A DNA stretch of 32,227 nt from W1P20-047 sp051878795 (lineage in GTDB: Bacteria; Actinomycetota; Coriobacteriia; Coriobacteriales; Eggerthellaceae): positions 1-32,227 of the forward strand of contig JBJEKU010000105.1 in the NCBI GenBank assembly GCA_051878795.1, written 5' to 3'. Below the pieces are notes generated by a model. It was not told the origin of the DNA. It did no database searches and worked only from the letters and a program-made list of their open reading frames with translations. Shown piece by piece: positions 25,123 to 32,227 of this stretch (its first letter is position 1; each line of letters begins with the position of its first letter). Made by a program: the position numbers and the translations under genes.

Positions 25123-26142
25123 CTAGTTGGAAGCGCTGTCCAGGTCGGTGTCGTTCTTCCACAGCATGTTCTCACGCAGCTGGGCGCCGACGATTTCCAT
25201 CTGATGCTTTGCCAGATGATCGCGCTTGGAATTGAAGAAGGTGCGGCCGTTCTTGTTCTCGGCAATCCAACGGCCTGCGAAGGTGCCGTCCTGGATGTCG
25301 GTCAGAACCTCGCGCATGCGGGCCTTGGTTTCCTCGTGGGGGATGACGCGAGGGCCGGATACGTACTCGCCGAATTCCGCGGTATCGGAAATGGAGTAGT
25401 TCATGGCGCCGATGCCGCCCTTGATGACCAGGTCGATGATGAGCTTCATCTCATGGACGCACTCGAAGTATGCGTTCTCGGGCTGATAGCCTGCCTCGAC
25501 CAGAACCTCGAAGCCGCAACGCATCAGGTCGACAACGCCGCCGCACAGAACTGCCTGCTCGCCGAACAGGTCGGTTTCGGTTTCTTCGTACATAGTGGTT
25601 TCCATGATGCCAGCGCGGGCACCGCCGATACCGGCGATGTAGGCAAGCGCGATATCCCTGCAGTTACCGGTAGCATCCTGCTCGAATGCAACCAGGCAGG
25701 GCACGCCCTTGCCGGCGACGTACTGGGAACGAACGGTGTGGCCAGGGCCCTTGGGAGCTGCCATGAACAGGTCGACGCCTTCGGGAACCTGGATCAGCTT
25801 GTAGCGGACGTTGAAGCCGTGGGCGAAGGCAACTGCGTTACCGGGCTCCAGGTTGGGAAGGATGCTCTCGCGGAATACGGCGGGAACGACCTCGTCGTTG
25901 ATCAGGATCATGACGATGTCGGCAGCCTTGGTTGCCTCTTCGACGGTCATGACCGCAAGGCCGGCAGCTTCGGCAGCAGCGATGTTCTTGGAACCCGCAC
26001 GCAGGCCGACAACCACGTCGACACCGGAATCCTTCAGGTTCATCGCATGGGCATGGCCCTGGGAACCGTAACCGATGATGGCGACCTTCTTGCCATCCAG
26101 GGCTGCGAGATCGCAGTCGTTCTCATAGTACATTTTTGCCAT
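25123..26142 (-). CDS. ilvC: Ketol-acid reductoisomerase, class I
   Basis: Enzyme of 339 residues that isomerises and reduces acetolactate and acetohydroxybutyrate. The Rossmann motif GYGSQGHAHA starts at residue 24, and the loop LRAGSKN (47-53) carries Arg and Ser of the kind that favour NADPH. The length fits class I (about 330-340), not the longer class II of enterics. Later motifs GPGHTVRSQY and ETETDLFGEQAVLCGG hold metal-binding acidic residues. The start overlaps the end of ilvN by 20 bp, so coupling is likely; the alternative Met four residues in is less likely. Confidence 0.97.
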   Translation of the reverse strand: MAKMYYENDCDLAALDGKKVAIIGYGSQGHAHAMNLKDSGVDVVVGLRAGSKNIAAAEAAGLAVMTVEEATKAADIVMILINDEVVPAVFRESILPNLEPGNAVAFAHGFNVRYKLIQVPEGVDLFMAAPKGPGHTVRSQYVAGKGVPCLVAFEQDATGNCRDIALAYIAGIGGARAGIMETTMYEETETDLFGEQAVLCGGVVDLMRCGFEVLVEAGYQPENAYFECVHEMKLIIDLVIKGGIGAMNYSISDTAEFGEYVSGPRVIPHEETKARMREVLTDIQDGTFAGRWIAENKNGRTFFNSKRDHLAKHQMEIVGAQLRENMLWKNDTDLDSASN

Positions 26143-26677
26143 AGTCGAATTCGCCTTTCTCTTTCGTGGCTTCCGTAATCGTATTCATGCCGCGCTCGAT
26201 GGCGACCATGCCGGTGCGGACCAGCTCCAGGACCCCGAAGTCCTTCACCAGCTCCACGATGGCATCGGTCTTGCTTTCCTCGCCGATGATGGCGAGGGTG
26301 AGCGAGGTCTGCGAGACATCGATGATGCTCGCGCGGAAAATGTTCGCAATCTGGATGACCCTGTCGCATACCTCCGGCCTGTCCGCCCGCACCTTGAGCA
26401 GGACCAGCTCGCGGCGGATGGACTTCTCAGGGCTCAGGATCTTCACCGAGTGCACGAAGATCAGCTTGCTCAGCTGGTTCGAGAGCAGCTCGATATGCCT
26501 GTCATCTGCAACGACCTCGATGGTCATGCGGCTGACAGTGGGATCGTCGGTGGTGCCTACTGCCAGGGACTCGATGTTGTAACCCTTGCGGGAAAACATG
26601 CGCGATACCTGGGAGAGCACACCTGATTCGTTGTCGACCAGGACGGACAGGGAATGTCGCTTTGCATCTTCTGCCAT
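26123..26677 (-). CDS. ilvN: Acetolactate synthase small (regulatory) subunit
   Basis: Regulatory partner of IlvB, 184 residues, that binds branched-chain amino acids and confers feedback inhibition. The N-terminal ACT domain reads SLSVLVDNESGVLSQVSRMF with GYNIESLAVG, the classic IlvH/IlvN pattern. A second ACT-like domain follows with ELVLLKVRA. The frame runs open upstream to 26731, but the ATG at 26677 is chosen because AAGGAGG sits eight bases before it. The ilvB stop TAA is part of that same ribosome binding site, so the two subunits are probably made in step. Confidence 0.96.
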   Translation of the reverse strand: MAEDAKRHSLSVLVDNESGVLSQVSRMFSRKGYNIESLAVGTTDDPTVSRMTIEVVADDRHIELLSNQLSKLIFVHSVKILSPEKSIRRELVLLKVRADRPEVCDRVIQIANIFRASIIDVSQTSLTLAIIGEESKTDAIVELVKDFGVLELVRTGMVAIERGMNTITEATKEKGEFDYGKNVL

Positions 26678-26690
26678 TGGAATCGCCTCC

Positions 26691-28400
26691 TTAGCACAAC
26701 AGGAACGACGTGATGTCGTTGCCGCCAGCAACCATGGGCCTGACCTTCTCGTCGATATCGATTGCGCAATCGATGACGTAGCCGTGCCCGCATTCCAGCG
26801 CTTCTTGCAGCGCCTCTTCGAATTCCTCCTGATTGGTGCAGCGGCGGCCCTTCAAGCCGAAGGCCTCTGCGTACTTCACGAAATCAGGGGAACGGTCCAG
26901 GGTGGTCTGGCTGTAGCGCTCGTGGTAGATGAGCGTCTGCCACTGGCGCACCATGCCCAGAACGCTGTTGTTGAAGATAATGGTGATGATGGGGATGTCG
27001 TACGCCTGTACCACGGCAAGCTCGTTGCCGTTCATGCGGAAGCAGCCGTCACCGGTGATATGCACGACCGTTTTATCGGGATTGCCCACCTTAGCGCCGA
27101 TTGCCGCACCCAGGCCGAAGCCCATGGTGCCGAAGCCGCCCGAAGTAATGAGCTGTCCGGGATAGTCGTAATGGAAATGCTGCGCAACCCACATCTGATG
27201 CTGGCCGACATCGGTTGCCACCATGGTGTCCTGAGGGCAGATACGTGCGATGGATTCGGTGATCTGGCTAGGAGTAAGCGCCTTGTCGGATTCAGGGTAT
27301 TCGGTCTCCGTGGGATATTTGAATACCTCTTCCTTCCAGTCGGAGTGATCCATCTGCTCCAAGCGTTCCACCAAAAGCGAGAGCACCTGACCGGCGTCGC
27401 CGATGACATGATGGTCGACGATGACATTCTTGTTGATTTCGGAACGATCGATGTCGATCTGAATGATCTTCGCCTGTGCCGCAAAGGTTTCGGGATTCAG
27501 GGCAACGCGATCGGAAAAACGGCAGCCTACCGCGATGAGCAGGTCGCAACCGTCAACCGCATGGTTGGATGCCTGGCTGCCATGCATGCCGATCATGCCG
27601 GTGGTAAGCGGGTTCCTACCGCGGAAACCACCGGCGCCCATGAGGGTGATGGCAACGGGAGCGTCTACCAGCTCGGCAAACTCCTTGAATTCCCTATCCG
27701 CGCGACCACGCACGACACCACCACCGCAGATGATCATGGGACGCTCGGCTTCCTTGATCATCTGGACCGCGGTTTCGATGTCTTCCATGACAGGTTCTGC
27801 AGGCTTCAAGTCGGATTCGTTCGCACGGCGTTCCAGCAGGCGCTTCAAACGACCCTGGGTATGATGCAACTCGCGAGGCAAACTCTCGAATTCGGCCTTC
27901 TCGGCAGTTGCATTCTTGGTGATGTCGATCATCACGGGACCGGGGCGGCCGCTTCGGGCGATGGCAAAGGCCTCGCGCACCACATCTGCAAGCTCATCGG
28001 CGGAACGGACCATGTAGTTCCACTTCGTGATGGGCATGGTGATGCCGGTGATGTCGACTTCCTGGAACGTATCCTTTCCAAGCAGGTTTTCCGCCACATT
28101 AGCCGTGATGAAAACCACGGGAGAAGAATCCATGTAAGCGGTTGCGATGCCCGTAACCAGATTGGCGCAACCGGGACCGGATGTTGCGAAGCACACACCG
28201 ACCTTGCCCGTAGACCTCGCATAGCCGTCCGCCGCATGGGCAGCGCCCTGCTCGTGGCTCGTCAGATAATGGGTGATTTCCGGGTAATCGATCATCGCAT
28301 CGTAAATGTTCAGAATCGTTCCACCTGGATACCCGAAAATCGTGTCGACCTCTTGTTCGCGCAAACACTCGAAGAGAATTTGCGAGCCGGTCAAAAGCAT
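26691..28400 (-). CDS. ilvB: Acetolactate synthase large (catalytic) subunit
   Basis: TPP enzyme of about 569 residues that makes acetolactate or acetohydroxybutyrate. GYPGGTIL and SHEQGAAHAADGYAR (with the catalytic Glu) mark the N-terminal domain. TSGPGCANLVTG, a FAD-region stretch in the middle, and GDGCFRMNGNELAV ending in FNN form the TPP/Mg site. Two earlier in-frame ATGs (28442 and 28424) exist, but the one at 28400 has AAGGAGG at proper distance, and the earlier ones would encode a charged tail (KEKEVEN). It heads ilvBNC. A TAATAT -10-like element is near 28440 and a branched-chain-rich small frame is in the leader. Confidence 0.96.
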   Translation of the reverse strand: MLLTGSQILFECLREQEVDTIFGYPGGTILNIYDAMIDYPEITHYLTSHEQGAAHAADGYARSTGKVGVCFATSGPGCANLVTGIATAYMDSSPVVFITANVAENLLGKDTFQEVDITGITMPITKWNYMVRSADELADVVREAFAIARSGRPGPVMIDITKNATAEKAEFESLPRELHHTQGRLKRLLERRANESDLKPAEPVMEDIETAVQMIKEAERPMIICGGGVVRGRADREFKEFAELVDAPVAITLMGAGGFRGRNPLTTGMIGMHGSQASNHAVDGCDLLIAVGCRFSDRVALNPETFAAQAKIIQIDIDRSEINKNVIVDHHVIGDAGQVLSLLVERLEQMDHSDWKEEVFKYPTETEYPESDKALTPSQITESIARICPQDTMVATDVGQHQMWVAQHFHYDYPGQLITSGGFGTMGFGLGAAIGAKVGNPDKTVVHITGDGCFRMNGNELAVVQAYDIPIITIIFNNSVLGMVRQWQTLIYHERYSQTTLDRSPDFVKYAEAFGLKGRRCTNQEEFEEALQEALECGHGYVIDCAIDIDEKVRPMVAGGNDITSFLLC

Positions 28401-28492
28401 GTTCTCAACCTCCTTTTCCTTCATCGATTCGCTCGATTGCATATTATGCGCTCCGAGTTCGTCTCATTTCCTCTGCTTAACGTATTTGTAAC

Positions 28493-28549
28493 TTACTGAG
28501 TGTCGAATACAAGATCCCGCCACCTCAGAATAGCAAGCGACGGGATCAT
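28493..28549 (-). other. Possible ilvB leader peptide (18 codons)
   Basis: On the minus strand an ATG at 28549 opens MIPSLAILRWRDLVFDTQ before a TAA. Six of 18 residues are Ile, Leu or Val, as in attenuator leader peptides of ilv operons. It overlaps the hairpin at 28513-28547. No good ribosome binding site precedes the ATG, so this may be chance. Confidence 0.25.
28513..28547 (-). terminator. Hairpin after pheT, terminator or ilv leader structure
   Basis: Nine-bp stem with one G-U pair (28513-28521 with 28539-28547) and a 17-nt loop. On the minus strand it is followed by TTGTATTC, only moderately T-rich. It lies 47 bp beyond the pheT stop and about 110 bp before ilvB. Confidence 0.5.
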
Positions 28550-28593
28550 GATTGCGTATCTACCAGGCGTTTCAGTTAGTTTTCAGGAAGCGC

Positions 28594-31059
28594 TTAGCCG
28601 CGAACCTCGGCACCGGTCGCCTTGCTGACCTTGGTCACCAAACGAGCATGGGCCTTCTCGACCTCCTCGCCGGTGAGGGTACGGTCGGCAGCACGGTATT
28701 CGAGGGCATACGCCATGGACTTCTTGCCTGCACCTAGGCGCTCTTCGCTGCGATAGACATCGAACAACCGCACGCTTGCAAGCAGCTTGCCGCCAGCAGA
28801 GCCCATGCACTGCACCAGGCGCTCGTTGGTCACATCCTCATCGACCACGAATGCCACGTCCACGTTCACGGGCGGGAATTCGGGAACCTGCTCGTAATCG
28901 CGGGCAAGACGGGATGCCTTCACCAACGCATTCACATCCAACTCGAAGGCCACAACGGGGGCGTTCGCCTCGAAGGCATCCACCGCGAGGGGATGGATCT
29001 CGCCAACCCAGCCGATCACGGCGCCCGCCGCCATCATCTGGGCAGCGCGTCCGGGCTGCAGGAAGGGGGCATCCTGCGCCTCGATCTTCCTGAACTGCAC
29101 CTTGGGCAGGGCAAGTTCGCGGGCGATGCTTTCCAGCACTCCCTTACCGTCGAAGAAATCGAAGGGCACAGGAGAGACATTCCAGCCTGAGGAGCGCATG
29201 GCACCCGCCAGGACGCCCGCGATCATCTTGCGTTCCTTGGGCTGCTTGCGTCCTTCGGCAGCTGCGAACACGGCGCCGGTCTCGTACAGCTGGATATTCT
29301 CCACTCCGTGGTTCTGATTATGGGCGACACTATGTAGAAGGCCGGGAATCAGGCTCTGGCGCATGACGGACTGGTCGGCGTTCGTGGGATTGATCAGCTC
29401 AACGGCCTCGCCGGAGACGCAGCCGTCCATGCGCAGCATCTTCAGATCCTCGGGATTCGCCAGCGCGTAGGTCATGGTCTCGTTCAGGCCGCAGGCACGC
29501 AGGGTGTCATGCAGCTTCGCCACAACCTGCTGCGCTTCGCTGTAACGGCCCACGCGGTCGCGGCCACCAGGCAAGGTCGAGGGGATCTTCTCCATGCCGT
29601 ACAGGCGAAGCACTTCCTCATACAGGTCGATTTCGCGTTCCAGGTCGGGACGGAAGCTGGGAACCACGATATCGAGCACGTCATCGCCCGCGTCGGAAAC
29701 GGTGCAACCCAGACGGGTCAGGATATCCTCGGCTTCGCTCCGTGCGATATCGGCACCCATCATGGCGCAGAAACGCTGATGGCGGAACTTCAGCTGGATT
29801 GCCTGCTCGCGAACAGGCCATTCGTCGACCGCACCCTTGCACACGGTGCCGCCTGCGAGCTGCGCAATCAGGGCAGCCGCGAAATCCTCATTGCGCTCGA
29901 TGCGCTCGGCATCGACCTTGCGCTCGTAGCGGATGGAGGACTCGCTGATCAAACCGAGGTTACGGCTGGTACGGCTGGTATGGGACGGGCTGAAGGTGGC
30001 CGCCTCGAGCAGGATGTTCACGGTATCGTCGGTGACTTCGGTCTCCAAACCGCCCATGACGCCCGCCAAGGCAATGGCGCGCTCGGGTGTGGCGATGACG
30101 GTCATGTCGGAGATCAGCTCGCGTTCTTCCCCATCCAAGGTGGTGAACTTCTCGCCCTGCTCTGCAGCACGGACGATGATGTTGGCACGGCCCTGGTCGT
30201 CCTTATCCAGTTTGTCGTAGTCGAAGGCATGCAGGGGCTGGCCCAGCAGGAACAGCACGTAGTTGGTGATGTCGACGACATTGTTGATGGGACGCGCGCC
30301 AGCAGCGGAAATGCGCTCCGCCAGCCATTCGGGGCTGGGACCCACCTTGACATTGCGGATGACGCGTGCGGTATAGCGCGGACAGAGCTCGGGGTCGGCG
30401 ATCTGCACGGTGCACAGGTCGCTCGCAGGCTGATCGTCTTCCACCAGCTCGACACCGGCGGTCACATCGGCGACGGGCACGCGGTACATGGCACCGACCT
30501 CGCGGGCCATGCCCTCCATGGAAAGGCAGTCGGGGCGGTTGGGGGTGATCTCCAGGTCGAGGATGCGATCGGAGATGCCCCAGTACTGGGCGAAGTCCAT
30601 ACCCACCGGAGCATCCTCGGGCAGGATCATCAGGCCGTCGACGCCGTTGTCGCCCAAGCCCAATTCCTTGGAAGAGCAGTTCATGCCCATGGAAACCTGG
30701 CCGCGCAGCTTGCCTTTCTTGATCTTAAAGTCGCCGGGAAGGACCGCGCCCACCATGGCGACGGGGATCTTGTCTCCCTGCTCGAAATTCTGCGCACCGC
30801 AAACGATCTTCAAGGATTCGGGATTTCCCTGCGCATCGACGTTGCGGTCGGCCACATCGATGAGCGTGCACCACAGGTGATCGGAATCCGGATGGGCTTC
30901 CTTGCTCACCACCTGACCGACGACGACGCCGCTGAATGCGGCACCTGATTCGTCGACGCCTTCAACGCCGGTACCGGTCAGGTCCAGCTTGTCGCAGAAC
31001 GCCTGCGTATCGGAGGGAACCTCTACGTATTCGCTCAGCCATTTGCAAGATACTTTCAC
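28594..31059 (-). CDS. pheT: Phenylalanyl-tRNA synthetase beta subunit
   Basis: Subunit of 821 residues of the alpha2-beta2 PheRS. Domains in order: an N-terminal EMAP/OB-type tRNA-binding domain (VGQVVSKEAHPDSDHLW, about 45-155), B3/B4 editing domain (about 210-390, with PNRPDCLSMEG just before it), B5 domain (about 405-475), the catalytic-like core (about 480-680) and a C-terminal ferredoxin-fold anticodon-binding domain (about 725-820, starting SRLARDYEQVPEFPPVNVD). Length is normal for bacterial PheT. The start is GTG at 31059 with TAGGAGG ahead; that TAG is the pheS stop. Confidence 0.97.
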   Translation of the reverse strand: MKVSCKWLSEYVEVPSDTQAFCDKLDLTGTGVEGVDESGAAFSGVVVGQVVSKEAHPDSDHLWCTLIDVADRNVDAQGNPESLKIVCGAQNFEQGDKIPVAMVGAVLPGDFKIKKGKLRGQVSMGMNCSSKELGLGDNGVDGLMILPEDAPVGMDFAQYWGISDRILDLEITPNRPDCLSMEGMAREVGAMYRVPVADVTAGVELVEDDQPASDLCTVQIADPELCPRYTARVIRNVKVGPSPEWLAERISAAGARPINNVVDITNYVLFLLGQPLHAFDYDKLDKDDQGRANIIVRAAEQGEKFTTLDGEERELISDMTVIATPERAIALAGVMGGLETEVTDDTVNILLEAATFSPSHTSRTSRNLGLISESSIRYERKVDAERIERNEDFAAALIAQLAGGTVCKGAVDEWPVREQAIQLKFRHQRFCAMMGADIARSEAEDILTRLGCTVSDAGDDVLDIVVPSFRPDLEREIDLYEEVLRLYGMEKIPSTLPGGRDRVGRYSEAQQVVAKLHDTLRACGLNETMTYALANPEDLKMLRMDGCVSGEAVELINPTNADQSVMRQSLIPGLLHSVAHNQNHGVENIQLYETGAVFAAAEGRKQPKERKMIAGVLAGAMRSSGWNVSPVPFDFFDGKGVLESIARELALPKVQFRKIEAQDAPFLQPGRAAQMMAAGAVIGWVGEIHPLAVDAFEANAPVVAFELDVNALVKASRLARDYEQVPEFPPVNVDVAFVVDEDVTNERLVQCMGSAGGKLLASVRLFDVYRSEERLGAGKKSMAYALEYRAADRTLTGEEVEKAHARLVTKVSKATGAEVRG

Positions 31060-31070
31060 AGTGGCACCTC

Positions 31071-32153
31071 CTAGAACTGGCGCAGGAAACGCATGTCGCC
31101 CTCGAGCAGCATGCGAAGGTCGGGCACGTTATATTTCAGGCATGCGATACGCTCGACGCCCAAGCCGAAGGCGAAGCCGGAATAGACCTCGGGGTCGATG
31201 CCGGCATAGGCGAAGACATTGGGATCGACCATGCCGCAGCCCAGGATCTCGATCCAACCGGTTCCCTTGCACATGCGGCAGCGCTCGCCATTATGCAGGT
31301 GGCCGGTTCCGCCGCAGACGCCGCAGCTCACATCCGCTTCGGCGGAAGGCTCGGTAAAAGGGAAGAAGTGGGGGCGGAAGCGGGTCTTGCGATCGGGGCC
31401 GAAGATAGCCTTGCACACGTAGTCGAGGGTGCCCTTCAGGTCGCCGAAGGTGATTCCCTTATCGACGACCAGGCCCTCGATCTGATTGAACTGGGGCAGG
31501 TGGCTGGGGTCCGCTACGTCGCGACGGTACACCTTGCCGGGGGCGATCATGTAGATAGGGGGCTCCTGACGCTCCATCACATGGGCCTGAACGCCAGAGG
31601 TCTGGGTGCGCAGAAGCACATCGGATTCGCCACGCACGGCAGCCACATCTCCGGAACGGTCGACCACGTAGAAGGTGTCCTGCATACCACGTGCGGGATG
31701 GTCCGCCGGGGTATTGAGCGCCTCGAAGTTGTAGTAGTCGGTTTCTACTTCCGTACCGGTTTCGATCACATAGCCCAAGCCGATGAAGATCTGGGCGATC
31801 TCGTCGGTGATACGGCTGATCAGATGACGGGTGCCCATCTGCTGGCTGCGGCCGGGAAGGGTGATATCGACCGCACCCGCTTCCATACGGGCTTCCAATT
31901 CGGCGCGGCCCAGTTCCGCTTTCTTCTGCTCGAGTGCCGTTTCCACCACATTGCGTACCATATTCACGGTCTTGCCCACTTCAGCGCGCTCTTCCTTGGG
32001 CACCTGGCCCATGGAGCGCAGGTAGCCGGTCAGCGTGCCGGACTTGCCAGTTACGGCAACGCGAACCTGCTCGAGCGCTGCGGTATCCTGCGCAGCCTCG
32101 ATGGCGGCGAGCGTTTCCACCTGCAGGGCGTTCAGTTCATCAACGATTGCCAT
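31071..32153 (-). CDS. pheS: Phenylalanyl-tRNA synthetase alpha subunit
   Basis: Catalytic subunit of 360 residues that joins phenylalanine to tRNA-Phe. An N-terminal coiled coil (about 1-95) precedes the class II core. Motif 2 lies in VYRRDVADPSHLPQFNQIEG and motif 3 in YSGFAFGLGVERIAC. A zinc-type insert, CGVCGGTG followed by CRMCKGTGW, sits before ILGCGMVDPN; similar cysteine inserts are known in many Gram-positive PheS proteins. The ATG has GGAAGG upstream. pheT follows after 11 bp. The leader contains a terminator and T-box end, so phenylalanyl-tRNA level probably controls the operon. Confidence 0.97.
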   Translation of the reverse strand: MAIVDELNALQVETLAAIEAAQDTAALEQVRVAVTGKSGTLTGYLRSMGQVPKEERAEVGKTVNMVRNVVETALEQKKAELGRAELEARMEAGAVDITLPGRSQQMGTRHLISRITDEIAQIFIGLGYVIETGTEVETDYYNFEALNTPADHPARGMQDTFYVVDRSGDVAAVRGESDVLLRTQTSGVQAHVMERQEPPIYMIAPGKVYRRDVADPSHLPQFNQIEGLVVDKGITFGDLKGTLDYVCKAIFGPDRKTRFRPHFFPFTEPSAEADVSCGVCGGTGHLHNGERCRMCKGTGWIEILGCGMVDPNVFAYAGIDPEVYSGFAFGLGVERIACLKYNVPDLRMLLEGDMRFLRQF

Positions 32154-32174
32154 CTGCCTTCCTTTCTGAAAATG

Positions 32175-32227
32175 AAAAAGCCCCTTCTCGTCCTTCGATC
32201 CAAGGACGAGAAGGGGCTCTCGCGGTA
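32175..32227 (-). promoter_or_regulatory. 3' part of a T-box leader with terminator, pheST
   Basis: On the minus strand a perfect 17-bp stem (32179-32195 with 32202-32218) and a 6-nt loop is followed by TTTTT, ending 22 bp before pheS. The seven bases upstream of the hairpin region (32227-32221) read TACCGCG, the end of the T-box core AGGGTGGNACCGCG, and CTCGTCC in the stem is common in T-box terminators. The rest of the leader lies outside the window. Alternatively it is the plain terminator of an upstream gene. Confidence 0.72.

Noticed and set aside
26586..28499. A 637-codon open frame on the plus strand opposite ilvB and ilvN
   Set aside because: It is an antisense shadow. The minus strand holds unmistakable ilvB and ilvN with ribosome binding sites, and the plus-strand product has no recognisable domain.
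29509..30948. A 479-codon plus-strand frame opposite pheT, and similar long frames opposite ilvD (23554-25026), tyrS (4442-5458) and the binding protein (2524-3858)
   Set aside because: All lie opposite clear genes and reflect GC-rich codon use keeping the opposite strand free of stops.
31300..31400. Zinc-finger-like cysteine insert in PheS as a novel fusion
   Set aside because: Cysteine inserts at this place are known in many Gram-positive PheS proteins, so it is ordinary.
1..32227. CRISPR arrays, insertion sequences, prophage genes, tRNA or rRNA genes
   Set aside because: No direct-repeat arrays, transposase or phage-like genes, or RNA gene signatures were seen on either strand.

Overview
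The window is a dense, GC-rich, almost wholly leftward-transcribed piece of a bacterial chromosome. It carries 24 supported protein genes and no sign of phage, insertion sequence, CRISPR, tRNA or rRNA. Twenty-two genes lie on the minus strand and only the two FKBP-type genes near 18.2-19.2 kb lie on the plus strand. GGAGG-type ribosome binding sites, intrinsic terminators, a Tat-exported lipoprotein, a T-box-like leader and the overall protein flavour suggest a high-GC Gram-positive. A member of the Coriobacteriia (Eggerthella/Slackia-like) is my best guess; this is inference from protein character, not from a database search.

Layout from left to right. Positions 1-358 are very GC-rich and non-coding, ending in a perfect 28-bp palindrome. 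Positions 359-3684 hold a tightly coupled four-gene operon: a Tat-lipoprotein binding protein, a permease and an ATPase of the taurine/nitrate/NMT1 importer type, then a HydE/BioB-like radical SAM enzyme whose start overlaps the ATPase stop. An AT-rich gap follows, with a clear tyrS terminator. Positions 4190-10616 hold tyrS, a double-length U32 (RlhA-like) protein, a small lipoprotein and a class A penicillin-binding protein. Positions 10762-15946 hold argR and argCJBD, the cyclic route from glutamate to ornithine plus its repressor. Palindromic TGCAT-type candidate ARG boxes lie before argC and before argR. Next come a membrane-bound nucleotide-sugar 4,6-dehydratase-like gene (16140-17978), two tandem SlyD-like FKBP genes on the plus strand, a small gamma-glutamylcyclotransferase-like gene and a 1133-residue ABC ATPase-permease fusion with a very large extracellular insert.

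Positions 23326-28400 hold ilvB, ilvN, ilvC and ilvD, the branched-chain amino acid pathway, with an intrinsic terminator between ilvC and ilvD. Positions 28594-32153 hold pheS-pheT. A 17-bp terminator hairpin precedes pheS, and the last seven bases of the window match the end of the T-box core, so pheST is probably controlled by a tRNA-Phe T-box cut off by the window edge.

Most of the window is housekeeping: amino acid synthesis, aminoacyl-tRNA synthetases and cell envelope. The least explained parts are the importer/radical SAM operon, the degenerate FKBP next to an intact one, the two-module U32 protein and the giant ABC fusion.
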